DNA from: Diplocarpon mali
Lineage: Eukaryota > Ascomycota > Leotiomycetes > Helotiales > Drepanopezizaceae
Length of the DNA: 24,200 nt
NCBI GenBank assembly: GCA_024741835.1
Contig: JAENRP010000496.1
Coordinates: forward strand, 1-24,200
Direction: 5' to 3'
The stretch's first letter is position 1. Each line of letters opens with the position of its first letter. The notes under the pieces were generated by a model that was given only the letters and a program-made list of their open reading frames with translations, did not search any database and was not told the DNA's origin. Positions 1 through 10,641 of this stretch are shown piece after piece. The translations under genes were made by a program, and so were the position numbers.

Positions 1-1640
1 GCTGCGTTTCTGCTGAAGCTCCGCGTCTCGCTTGTCCACCCGACGGCGCTCGGCCGCGACAGCCAGCCAGCCGCGCCGGCGCCAGGGGCCGGCGTGGTTC
101 GCAGGCGCACCGTCGTCGCTGACCCCGCCGGCCTGCCGTGGATCATGCGTATGCGCGGGATGGCCTTTCCGCCGAGGAGGGGGGAGTGCCAGCGCCGGCG
201 GGGAGTGTCGAGATCGAGTCGCTCGTGAAACAGAAGATTCGGTCCAGCATGAGGGCTCTCGAGGAGAGAGAACTTGTGGATGTGGATGATCTGAATCCGG
301 GAGCTTCAGGTAGACGCCGGCGCTGCGAGCTCCAAGGGTTGTTGTTGCCGGGGTCCTATCGCACGGAGGGTGCGCCGCGAGCGCGGTGCCGGGGACGCCC
401 CAGGGCTATAAGGTGCTTGGATGATAGAAGTCGGGAGACCCAGCGACTACTTGACACGAGAAGTCATCATTACTCAATCTCCCAAGTACGGGCCTCAATA
501 ACCCCCGCCGAGCCTTTCGATAAGCTCAACACAAAGCCCTCGTTGACATGAGACAGCGCGCCCTGGCCCAGGCTCGTCTGCTTCCAGCATGGCACCGATG
601 CATTCTTGCCTGGCTTCTTCGACCGGGAGTATCGACTACGGCGCTACTTCTCAATCGTCTTGGTAGTCATGTGAAAGAGAGAGAGACGACGACGCAGCCC
701 CTGCAGATTCTCTAGATTCTGTCCAAAGAGTCGGCAGAGCCGGGATTGGGTCCTTTCGACGGCGAAGTATGATACCCAAGGTCGAATCAAGCTGGAACCT
801 TGTAAAAGCTGCAAGTTGGAAGAAACGTCATGACCTTTTTGATACAAATACCCTCTACTCTTAACCTCTCCCAGCGTACTCGAAGATGATTCAGAGATAC
901 ACCTATAGTTCGAGAAAGGGGTAGGGAGTAGATGTACGAGGGGATCAGGACGGCCAAGGTAGGCAAAGAAAGGGGGCAAGGATATCTTTCGAAGCTTTGC
1001 AGCTTTCAAAGACTTTCTTCGAGAGCTCGAGTCGATAAGAAGGCTCCGGATGATCGCCGTCGCGAACAGCAAGACGCCTCATATAATTGTATGCATAGCC
1101 GCCATCGGCAAGGAGGGCTCGTCGCAGGATGAGGAACCGGAGGCGACTCGATTCGCCGCGGCCTTCTCGAGAACGTGCTCGCCCCCGACCTAGAGGGAAT
1201 CACTCTCGGCTCAGGAGCGGGTTAGAGTCTAATCCAAACAATCGGGGTCCCTAGGAATCGTAGGCGAAATGGGGAATCGTAGAGAGTTTTCCGTGCTCGT
1301 TTTCTCCTTGGGTATCAACCTACGAACTATAGCGTTTCTCGCTCGTGCGATAGAGCTCATAGCCGATAAAACATGTTGTTAAGAAGAAGGGATGACAGGA
1401 CAAAACAAACGCCGTTTTCTACCTCCAGCCCGATTCACCACACGCGCAGAAGCCGCAGAAGTGAATCTGTGCAAGCCACGCGAGCCTTGACGGCCTCATG
1501 CCATTGTGATCCTCGCGAGACGCCGAAGACCAAGGGACCCCCCCTCGGACCAGACGAACCCTCAGTTTCCGATCGGAAACCTCCGTGTTTGGGGCGTGGC
1601 ACGAGATTTCTTACCAGGGCCAAGCTCACGGAAAGCTTCG
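1..1640. other. Left flank with no firm gene; coding-like fragments
   Basis: I find no complete gene here. A plus-strand open frame at 138-551 (137 codons) has a plausible charged, helix-like segment, EIESLVKQKIRSSMRALEER, at about residues 25-44. It then turns into Arg-rich, non-protein-like sequence just after a possible donor site (GTAGAC, near 311). A second coding-like stretch lies at 588-671, directly after a possible acceptor CTTCCAG. It contains DAFLPGFFDREYRLRRYFS and ends in TGA at 672. The two could be exons of a degenerate gene whose start is off the window, but I recognise no family and could not build a convincing splice. From about 690 onward the sequence is better described as a dispersed repeat copy. 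The remaining ORFs up to 1640 are short and overlap on both strands. Confidence 0.3.
690..1380 (+). repeat. Dispersed repeat, less mutated copy 1
   Basis: Blocks of this segment match 5990-6440 in the same orientation and order. Near the start, AAAGAGTCGGCAGAGCC corresponds to AAAGAGTCTGCAAAGCT. Mid-repeat, GTCGAATCAAG corresponds to GTCGAATAAAG, and ATACCCTCTACTCTT to ATACCCTTTACTTTC. Near the end, GCGTTTCTCGCTCGTGCGAT corresponds to GCGTTTTCTGCTCGTGCTAT. Most differences are C-to-T or G-to-A in the second copy. That fits a repeated element of which the AT-rich copy was hit by RIP. No transposase or reverse transcriptase motif is visible, so the class is unknown. Boundaries are approximate, and the alignment was made by eye with gaps. 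Confidence 0.4.
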
Positions 1641-1693
1641 TCAGGGTTTCCCCCCCCCCTTTTCTTGCCAACGAGGCCTGCTCAGGACATAGA

Positions 1694-3560
1694 TCATGCC
1701 CACAGCTGCTTCGCGATGCTGTTGATGAAATCGATCCCTTCCTTCCGCCACGTGTCGGGCTCGGTGAAGGACCGGTTGGAGTTCAGCACGAGGTTCTCCG
1801 GGCTCGCCAGGTCGTACCGCGGCCAGGGCGGCAGCGTGCTGTCGCCGTTGCTCGTGTTGGGGTCGTGGTCGTGGACAAAGGAGACGTAGGCCCTCCCAAT
1901 GTCGCGGCTCAGCTTCGTGTAGTTCTGGAACTGCGGCAGGGGGCCGAGCGCGCCCGAGATGTTCTGGAAGCTGAAGACCACGTTGGCGAAATGCCACGCC
2001 CCCTCGGTGATGGCGGCGTTCCAGAGCGGCGTGTCGAAGCGGTAGCTGTAGACCGCCTGCCCGGCCGCGGCGTACACCTCGCAGAACTTGCGGCGGCCGG
2101 AGATCATCACGATGTCGCCGTTCATGGCGGCGCTGCGTCGCCACTGGAGGGGCTTGTTCGGGAACACGGTGGTGTTGACGATCCCGTACGGAGGCTTCGC
2201 CGCCATGTCGTTGGGATAGAGCTCCATGAGCCGGCGCGCCGTGTCGGCGGCGATGGCGTAGGATCGGTAGGAGAACATGCTGTGGAAGAAGCTGGTGTCG
2301 TTGTCGGTGTCGTACGCACTGAACGTGCTGCCCTCGTCCGTGTTCGCCCCGGCGAGGATGGGGAGTCGGATGAACTTCCCCTGCGCCATCAGCGTGCTCG
2401 GATATGCCGTGCGGATGTCCCCTAGAGATCATCAGCGCGGTTCTGACGAGCACTCCGGAACGTTGGCCTTTCTGGCTCCAGAGCTTCGGCCGGAGCGTTC
2501 ACTGACCATCGACCAGGGGATTCCACAAGGTCGTGACGCGAGCTTTCCACAAGTCCTCCGACGAGATGCCTCGCAGGCAGGCGAGTTGGTCGGTCGCGGT
2601 CGAGCAGTTCGCCGTCCGCATCAAGGTCTCCGTGTGTGCTGTATAGTACGACAGCGGCTGGAGTTGTGCTCCGGTCGGGCCCCCCGACTCGAGGATGGCC
2701 GCCTGGAAGAGGTTGTCATCGCGTCCATCGTAGGAGAGGAGATGAAAGGCGATGCACTGCGCCACCACCGACTCTCCCCAGAGGGTGATTCTTGCTGGGT
2801 CGCCCCCGAACGCAGCAATGTTCTCCTTGATCCAGCGGAAGGCCATTCTCTGGTCCAGCAGGCCGGCGTTGGTGTTGCCTTCGGCCAGCAGCTGCGGCGT
2901 CTGCAGGAATCCCCAGACTCCCAGACGATAGTTGAACGAGACTTGACGGGCGTGAGCCGGGGCCGACTCGCTGGCGGTGGCGACGACATACCTGTGATCA
3001 TGGGCTTGCCAATCTCTTGACCGACGTGAGTCAACCCGGAGACGTTGTACTGGGGATCAGCCGATGAGCCAGCATAGAACCCTCCGCCGTGGACCCAGAC
3101 CAAGACGGGCAGCTTCTCGTTCTCTGAAGTTCCAGCCGGCCGAACAACTAGGAGACAGGTGAGCGTCTATGGCTTGAGAGCAGAATGGCTGCTTACCGTT
3201 GACCGTGAGGCAGTCTTCCGAGAGGGTGAAGTTTGGGTCGCTGTATTGGTAGCAGGAGAACCCATATTCAGTCGCATTGCGAATGCCCGGGAATGCAGTG
3301 TCCAAAGACTTCGGACGGGCAAAGCGAAGGTCGCCGACGGGGGGGATCGCGTATGGGATACCGAGGAAGAGGTCTTGCTGCCATTCAGCGACGGTTTTGC
3401 CAGCATATGTGCCGTTCTTGACCCTCGCGAGCGGCGCACTTGTATTCGTCGCAGCATCGACGGCTGGGCATGCGAGTAACGAGGCCACCAGAACAGCAGC
3501 AGGCAAGTGAGAGAACATGACGAGCAAGATGCTGAGATGATGGGAAAGCCTCTGGTTCAT
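1694..3560 (-). CDS. Secreted type-B carboxylesterase/lipase, 4 exons, 560 aa, altered nucleophile elbow
   Basis: Exons (minus strand): 3560-3197, 3147-2992, 2941-2507 and 2421-1694. The introns are 49, 50 and 85 bp with donors GTAAGC, GTATGT and GTCAGT, and the joins keep frame. The product is an alpha/beta-hydrolase of the fungal type-B carboxylesterase family, which cleaves carboxylic esters; length is typical. The N-terminus is a signal peptide ending near VDA-ATNTS (residue 36). Met15 would give a more usual 22-residue signal, so the start is uncertain between the two. Visible motifs: EDCLTVNV (family signature 2), oxyanion-hole HGGGF at about 141-145, FNYRLGVWGF, elbow GESVV with Ser231, acid Glu348 in GANTDEGSTF, and His462 in GAWHF. 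The elbow is odd: the family pattern GxSxG normally reads GESAG, and here Val replaces the last Gly. The three triad residues are otherwise present and all exons are open, so it may be an active variant, a pseudoenzyme or an early pseudogene. Substrate cannot be told from sequence. Confidence 0.88.
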
Positions 3561-3590
3561 AAATGCCGTGTCTGCGCGATCGGCTGGGAG

Positions 3591-3596
3591 TATATC
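3591..3596 (-). promoter_or_regulatory. TATA-like element of the carboxylesterase gene
   Basis: On the minus strand the sequence reads GATATA about 31 bases upstream of the ATG at 3560. If used, the 5' leader starting at Met1 would be very short. That would favour initiation at Met15 (codon at 3518), which also gives the better signal peptide. The motif is weak and AT-rich matches are common here. Confidence 0.25.
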
Positions 3597-3706
3597 TAAC
3601 TCTGGCGAGCGCCCTTGAAACCACTTTTAGTACGCTCATGTGGGATTCTATAGCCAAACCCACATCCGGGCCACCTGCATAGGGGTTTAACTTGGGTTTG
3701 CAAGGT

Positions 3707-3799
3707 TACATTGTACTTTCATACGATGTCTGCTTGGTGCATTGTACTTTTATACGATGTCTGCTTGGTACATTATACTCTCACATAATGTCTGTTTGG
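3707..3799. repeat. Three tandem 31-bp units
   Basis: Units lie at 3707-3737, 3738-3768 and 3769-3799, head to tail with no spacer. Units 1 and 2 differ at two positions. Unit 3 has more changes, several of them G-to-A or C-to-T. The core reads CATTGTACTTTCATACGATG. The array sits about 150-240 bp upstream of the carboxylesterase start codon, at the edge of the AT-rich block. It could be a regulatory repeat of that promoter or a neutral minisatellite. Confidence 0.85.
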
Positions 3800-5989
3800 C
3801 CCGCAACCAAGTAGAAAAGCAAGCGAAGCAAGTGAAACGCCCCAAAGCTTGATATTGGACAAAAGCGGGCTTCAGAATTTCATTAGCCTTGATTCCGCGC
3901 ATCGTCGATATCTAACCGGAGAGTCCTCCAGCTCTCGAGCGGGCATCAGCTAGGTGTCTATACACCGACACGTATTGACGCTCGATGACACCCAGTGACA
4001 GAGCAAGGAGATCAGCAGGTTCCTGAATCTACCGCACCTCCCCTTGTCGAAATCCAAAGGAGGAGTGATTCGGTAGAGTGATGCAGAAATCAAGAAAGTC
4101 AAAATCAAAAGTCGAGACTTTGAAACTCCTTTACAAACTCCCCAGACCCCCCGACCCCGAACGATTTCGGATACTCGGGCAAGATCTGCTATGAGATCGC
4201 CTGCTGGAGCGGGACGGTTTCTTCGCACCGGAAAGAATAAGAGTGTCTCTCCTGAATCAACAAGCGTAATGTACAGAAGCGAGATCCAAGAAAGACTCGT
4301 GGAATAAGTAGTAATGTGCGCCTTCAAGGCGAGGTACGAGTAAGTAAACATGCCTGCTCACGCCTACTCTTTATCCCTTCGCTGCGGGCGGGTAAAAGCC
4401 ATACGAGATCAAATTCAAACCTTGCGAGCCCTCCCTGATCACCGGCCGTATAATTGACGCTAGCCTGGTGTTTATTCCTGAACGCCTGCGGTAAGGGAAC
4501 AGGATCGAGCAGTAAACTTTCTTGGGATAATTATACTCAATAAGAATTAGTCTAGGGCTTCAGGTAGGTCGGCAGGTGAGAAAACGGCTTTTCAAGTAGC
4601 GATAATTGACTCGCTCCTTGCTATCAAGCAGTACCTCTTGGGGCGATTAACATTGTAGATACCGTACTCGCCCTAGGACTTGCAGCGAAGCAGATTTGCT
4701 CAAGAACTGAGCCCAAGGCCTTTTGGAAGGGTCTTCGAAAGAGTCCTTTCCCTGTGCCTCCTTTGAACGAAAGGCCGAAAGAATACTTTGTATAAAGAAT
4801 GTGAAGTGTCAGAATTACACGAGTACGCTGTGTATGTGCTCCTCTTAATTGAAGGAAAATGTCAATTATACTACCTCTCGCTTAGCAACTGTGTAGTAAA
4901 GCTTACTTTCTCGCTGGCCATTGAGATTCGAAGCAGAGCACGCGTTGATTGGAACTCTGTTCTGGGGGAGCGAACGGGGGTAGTGAGCGCCCGAGCCCTT
5001 GTTCTGTACAGCACAGACCACGAGTGGGTGGTCTTTGGGGCGTGTACGAGGTCTTGGTTATATTCAAGGTCCTATAGAGTAAAGAGATAAGTACAGGAAG
5101 AGTATTGAGTTGGGGAAACCCGATAGTCAGCAATGTAGTACTGGACAACCGCTTCTAACAGTATTTTCGGCTAATTATTAGTATAACCTTGTTAATGACT
5201 GACTCGTCAGAATTCCCACTTTTACAGTGAAAATAAAGTTAGATTATGGGTGTTTCAGGCTAGTAACTGGCTTGATAAATCTCGTTGCGAAATCCCTCTA
5301 TTCTCACGCCTAAATGCCTGAACCACTATGGGAAGAAGGCGGATGGGCGAAAGACGTTTGCAAGCGGGGTAAAGTCCCTGGTCCAAACACCTCATAGCAT
5401 ACCCTGCTCCGAAATAAGCAAATAAATCATTCCTTTTGACTCGTTATCTCCATCTGATGTGCTGTAACTAGGTTATGCATAGCAGCGGAGTCCATCTGAA
5501 GGTCTACTAGTTCTCACGATTTTATCTTTACCCTGTCAGGCCAAATGGACACCACAGTAGCCCATTCTCACAGATAATATAAGCATTTCCATACTTGCAC
5601 ATGATGTTTACATACACAGAGCGAGTATCTGTCCTGCGAGGAAGAATACCAAAGTACCATGAGATTTTCAGAGTGTCCTAGGACAAAGATGGGCAAGAAT
5701 TATATGATGACTTTTAGTCCGCAGAGCATGATGAATCCGTACATTTCCAAAAGACTATCCAAAAAGGTGAAACCGGAAACTTGCTTATTTTTTATGAGAG
5801 TCTTTGAAGGTTGGATTTTCAAGATGAAACGCAAAAATCGTAGAAGCAGCAAATCAACAGAGGAGAGTCACTCAGTGACAAGATCACTTGATCATTTATG
5901 GTAAGAACTGGGAGCAAGAACTTTTCCTAGGCCTCTGCTTCTTAAATCTCAGCTGGGAGACGACGACTTGATACCTGTACGTGGTATCT

Positions 5990-6440
5990 CTTACGAACTT
6001 ACAATTATTTTAGATTCTTTTTAAAGAGTCTGCAAAGCTAAGATCAAGTCCCATTACCAGAAAATAATCAAACCTCAAGTCGAATAAAGTCAGTACTTTT
6101 CGAAAGCTTTGAAATAAAAGCTTTGCATAATACCTCTTTTATGGATACCCTTTACTTTCGACTCTACGTAAACACTTTAAGATTATTTAAATATATACTC
6201 ATAATTATAGGAAAGGCTTAATAAGAATACAGAGGAGAAAAGGCAAGTTATCATATAGAAGAAGAAAAAGGAATGCCAGTTTCTCTCTATATAAGAAAAG
6301 AGTACAGCGTCTTCTGCTTATACTATCTGGTTTAGAAATAATAAAGCATATTAGAATGAGAAAAGAAGTAGTTTCTCCAATATATAACCTAATTAAAGCG
6401 TTTTCTGCTCGTGCTATACAGTTTAGAACTAATACAGCAT
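5990..6440 (+). repeat. Dispersed repeat, AT-shifted copy 2
   Basis: This is the second copy of the repeat at 690-1380, in the same orientation and shortened by deletions. Matching blocks are listed under copy 1. The differences are mostly transitions towards A/T. The reverse-strand open frame at 6205-6444 lies within the repeat and has no recognisable domain, so I do not call it a gene. Confidence 0.4.
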
Positions 6441-8689
6441 ACATTGCGCAATGGGAGCCTGAGACTCCAAGGACCTGTTTGGGTAATTAGCGCCTGAAGT
6501 GGCCCATGGAGCAACGCTACTTAGGGAGCTCAGTTGTATAGTTCGATTATAATTTACAAGCTTCTGCTCACCACTTGGAGGATCCCCTAGAGTTACAGCT
6601 CGATAGCATATTGTTACGGCTGGCCCTCAGGAGCACAAGAATAGGGGTTGACGTGTTGTATTACCCCAAGGGTACGCTACGTAGGTAGAATTCAAGATGA
6701 AGAGGAGAGGACTTGTAGTAGAGCTCTCTTCTAGCATAAATACAGATTCTTGCCTAGCGAAATATCACGGACCTGCATGTGTTTCGGCTAGCGCGTTAAG
6801 TCAGCTGTAATAAACGTGACCTCCTACAAGCGCGTAACACATTAGGAGAAAAAAATCTAGCCGGTGGCCCCAGCCCTACGGAAACGGCTCGTCTAATATA
6901 AAGCACGCCCTCTGGAGGTTCAAGCGACCAAGGACTTCTTAAGTCCGATATACGATATCCTCATTTGCCCAATCCTCAGCCGAAATACGGCATTTGTTTT
7001 CACCCTAATCCTTTTCAGAGAGATTCTAATACTGATAGTCAGGACTGGAAGGTTATGATACTTCACTACTATATCACATTGGTAGTAGTAGTATTTAGTC
7101 CGAAGTACTGAATAGTTATACAGAGTATAGTACTAGCCTTTTATCAACGGTCTGTGCCAGTATAACAACAAGATTTAATTGCACTTGAGCGCTAAAGAGT
7201 AGAGGTCTTAAGCCTGAGGCTCAAGGAATAACATTTCCTTGGACTGGAAGATCGATATCAAGAAAGATCAGCTCCATAGCAAAGGTCAATTAAAAATTGG
7301 CTAATTATAAGACTCTTTAGAGCTCTCTTTCAATCAGATTAGCTTATTACCTAACCAAACGCTCTAAGTCCATTCTTCATCACTAATCACGCCTCTTAAT
7401 CACAAGAAAATTCAATCAACGCGCCCTTCGCTGCTGCTACCCGCTGACCTTGTTCTAAACTCCTAATTACCCTATCGCCCAAAGTGAGGGATGAAGTATT
7501 TATATGGTAAGGACCTTTGAGTATCCTTTACTGCTATGATCTATAACCACTTTATATTGAACACGAAGCGATTCGGAGAAGCACTCTTCATTTCTATAAG
7601 AGTCATATCCTTACATCTCCAAAGTGAATCAATGAAATGTGCGTAATACTGAAGAATTTCGGCAGACCACACGAGGCCTAGAATACTGCTAGTCAGGACA
7701 ATATTTACTCAGGGCATAGCGGATCGCAAAGCCATCGAACAGTATTTCACTGCCAGGGAAAGAAGAGTATACTTCGAGAGTCAGATGCTAGAGGCTAAAT
7801 AGCTAGAGAATTGATTTACTATATTTGAAACAGTGACAGAAACAATCTACTTCGATGTCACAACTTTACAAATCAGTATATCTGTTAGACAATAAGGTTT
7901 AAAAGCGTCAGGCTTGCTTTGCTGAATAGTTAGAATTCATTCATTCAGGCTGTCTAACTTGAATGGCTCTACTATTCATTATAATTTGCCTATCTTTAAT
8001 CCTTCACTGCCATATCAGCCTCTACTTGCGATCGATATTGGAGTAAATTAAACAGAGGATAAGTGCTTATCGCCTTTTAAATTCTCTCAAACCAGCAGAA
8101 AGGCTCAAAAGAAAAAGGAGATGAGAAGTATCTCCGAAAAGCCATTCATCACGTACTAGCCTTGTACGCGTTACCGTCAAATCATAGCTACAAGCCGGCG
8201 AAAGCGGGCCCCGAGCTACATGGAGGGGCGGACCGGCTACTATTTCAAAAGCTTGTCGAAAGTTTGGCAATACGCCATTTCGGTCAATAAGAATCGATTT
8301 GCTTACCAAAGACTTTTGGAACGTGAATAAGTACATTGTAGAGGAACAGGATATATTTCGGTCATGAGAATACCATAGTACCACATGTAACCGCAAGTAA
8401 CAGAATCAACCTAGCAGTCAAGCCTATATCAACCTGGGGCAGGTGACCGCAGCTTTCCCCCTTCAGGCTCAATATCTCATCTGTCTTCGACGAATGCGGC
8501 GAGGCCTCTCCATTTTTGCTCCAGCTATGTTATTCTCTAAAAAAGTGTTTTCCTTGTGTTTCATCCTACTTAGCAAAATTCTAATATGTCTACGGTCTTC
8601 TATGTTCACTGTGGTTCTTTGCTTGTTGTACTTTATGGCATCGGTATGTTTGAACGGAGATGGATTGGCACCTGCAAAAACCGGTTTCG

Positions 8690-10009
8690 GATTGGGAAAC
8701 CTTTTCATATCTTTCGGAAATAAGACAATGTTACTCGTTTTGCTATCAGCGTTTCTCGGTGCTAATCCGATGATCTGGTTTTGTAAGTCGTATACGACGT
8801 ATACGTGACGTAGTTTTGAGGCGCCACGGGCGATGGCTTGCGTGTTGTTGCTGAGAGGGGATGAATTGACACCAAGTTAGCATACGTTATCGAAGTGGAG
8901 ATCAGGCGTACCCGGCTCACTCTTTCTGAACGCTGGAACTGAAATGATCATGTCTTTTGGATTTATTTTTGTTACTGATACCTTGGAGTCCGTTCTCCCT
9001 AGTAAACTGAAATCAGTAGTTAATTGTCCGAGACAGTCCCGGCTGCTGCATGCCATGAATTGCACCGTGTCGACCTCTGATGAAAGATCGATGAATTCTT
9101 GACGCGTGACTTATTTTTCTCGTTTATTTGACTGAGAGCCTCTGGCATGTACGATAGGGTTGTACAAACGTCAAGAATTGCTGACTATTCGAAATATTTA
9201 TATTTAGTGCCTATAATAGCCATCATGAGTTGCAACTTTCATACCGCTCAACTATACTAGGAATAATTGACAGTTCCATCATCTGGCCGTAGAACTTATC
9301 GAAATAAATGCCACCAAAGAGTAAGGAGTCAGTTTTGGCGTCGTTGTTAAGTTCCAAACTGAATACTTTGTACTTAATGGTCGCCTTCTTGATCATGTGA
9401 TCTGGAAAAGTTTGATGTTCTTTATTGATGGATAATCCTACGCCCATGCATCATACCGCCTGTTCCGACTTTGCAGGTCCTTATAATACCCATTTGGACT
9501 TCTTCGAGAACAGTACCTCCGATTTCGACAATGTCCGCAATCCAGTTGCCTGATACAGTTCGACCATTTGGGAAGTCATCAGAAGATGTGTTCGACTGAA
9601 GCAAAATATTAGAAACGATTAATATACTTTAACTGTAGACATTCTTTTAGCAGCGTAATTATGCATTGAGACAAAATGAACCTGAACCTACATGTGACTA
9701 CGATGTCGTCGATCGTTGTTGCCTCACTATCGCTGGAGATACAAACGTCCCTATCCTTTTCTGCTATCTATGTCTGAGCGAACTCGGTGCTAATGTTAAC
9801 GTTAAGCCTTTGCGCCAGAGGTCCGACGCTATCTCTGTAACATAATCGCCGCCTCTATGCGTCAGACGTACGAATACAGTCGATGGAAAGTAGCTTCTCT
9901 TTTTGACTAAGAACGGGTGGACTGATGTTTCGATGCTATATTTGCTGATCGATGGAGTCTGGGAACCGATGACGGCCGAAGTCAGCCCAGGAGAGTGCAA
10001 AGGAATCTC
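8690..10009 (-). pseudogene. Relic of a pepsin-like (A1) aspartic protease
   Basis: Reading the minus strand in several frames gives, in the correct order, the landmarks of a fungal yapsin-like secreted aspartic protease. First comes a propeptide-like segment, IPLHSPG..HPFLVKKRS (9764-10009). Next is NGRTVSGNWIADIVEIGG (9422-9604), matching the family's DGS-A-GdyvtDtl-iGG. Then VFSLELNNDAKTDSLLFGGI (9223-9447), matching AYSLWLNDLD-TGSILFGG. Then ILDVCTTLSYMPEAL (near 9135-9181), matching LDSGTTLSYLPEAL. Then CSSRDCLGQLTTDFSLLG followed by ISVPAF (8877-9065). Last is YVVYDLQNQIIGLAPRNA (around 8750-8806), the usual C-terminal strand. It is broken by frameshifts and in-frame stops. The first DTGS motif is not visible, and the second catalytic motif reads DVC instead of DSG or DTG. 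An enclosing plus-strand ORF at 8443-8808 is a shadow. Confidence 0.8.
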
Positions 10010-10066
10010 CTATTATAGTTGCTATCAATCCTTGATGCCTAGTAAAAGCAGATGGCGGAATATAGG

Positions 10067-10097
10067 AAGTTTCTGTAAATAATGATTACAGAAACTT
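10067..10097. repeat. Perfect 12-bp inverted repeat, 7-base loop
   Basis: The arms AAGTTTCTGTAA (10067-10078) and TTACAGAAACTT (10086-10097) are exact reverse complements around a 7-base spacer. It lies about 60 bp upstream of the first recognisable codon of the aspartic protease relic. It has no U-run typical of an RNA polymerase III terminator. Its role is unknown: former promoter element, footprint of a mobile element, or chance in AT-rich DNA. Confidence 0.7.
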
Positions 10098-10641
10098 AAT
10101 TCGTATCATATGAATTACTGTCCATGATATATGAAGCTTTATTTTTGGAAAAATTGAGGTGGAAGCTAAAGTGTCTAGCTGCAGAGCTAAAGGTCTAGAG
10201 CCGCACATCACTTTTATAAGCTCAGCGTTGTGGTTGCAGTGACATAGTTATTCTAAATAATTCTGGAAAATACCGCTTGAAGCTAAACGCTAGAGCCATC
10301 AAGGCAATCTACGCATATCTTTTGTTGTTTATGACAAATCTGTACAAGCGATAGGGGCTCGCTTAAGCCCTAGCGCAAATCGATGAACTTGAAAACCCAC
10401 AATTTTTCTTCTACGAACGAACTAAAACTGAAGCCTCATCGTATATTGTGCCCAAGGCTTTAGGCTGCGTAGATATAGATTCCGCTCCGCTTGTCTTGCT
10501 ATATCTGAGTATTTTGCGTGTACTGTGAGGCTTCGCCGCTCCCTTCCATTTACGACGATATAATTATGCAGTCTGCTCTACCCTCTTGCAATGTGAAGTC
10601 ATTTGTCCAAATAGATATCTGAATATCTTAGAGCAGACATA

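Noticed and set aside
1373..2425. Long plus-strand open frame of 350 codons
   Set aside because: It lies antisense to the carboxylesterase exons, is Arg/Val/Gly-rich without domains, and is explained by the codon use of the opposite strand.
8787..8806. Overlapping palindromes GTCGTATACGAC and ACGTATACGT
   Set aside because: They coincide with the Tyr-Val-Val-Tyr-Asp codons of the protease relic, so a coding origin is sufficient.
8443..8808. Plus-strand frame of 121 codons with hydrophobic runs suggesting a membrane protein
   Set aside because: The minus strand of the same DNA carries the C-terminal part of the aspartic protease relic (YVVYDL region); the hydrophobic look arises from its complement and AT bias.
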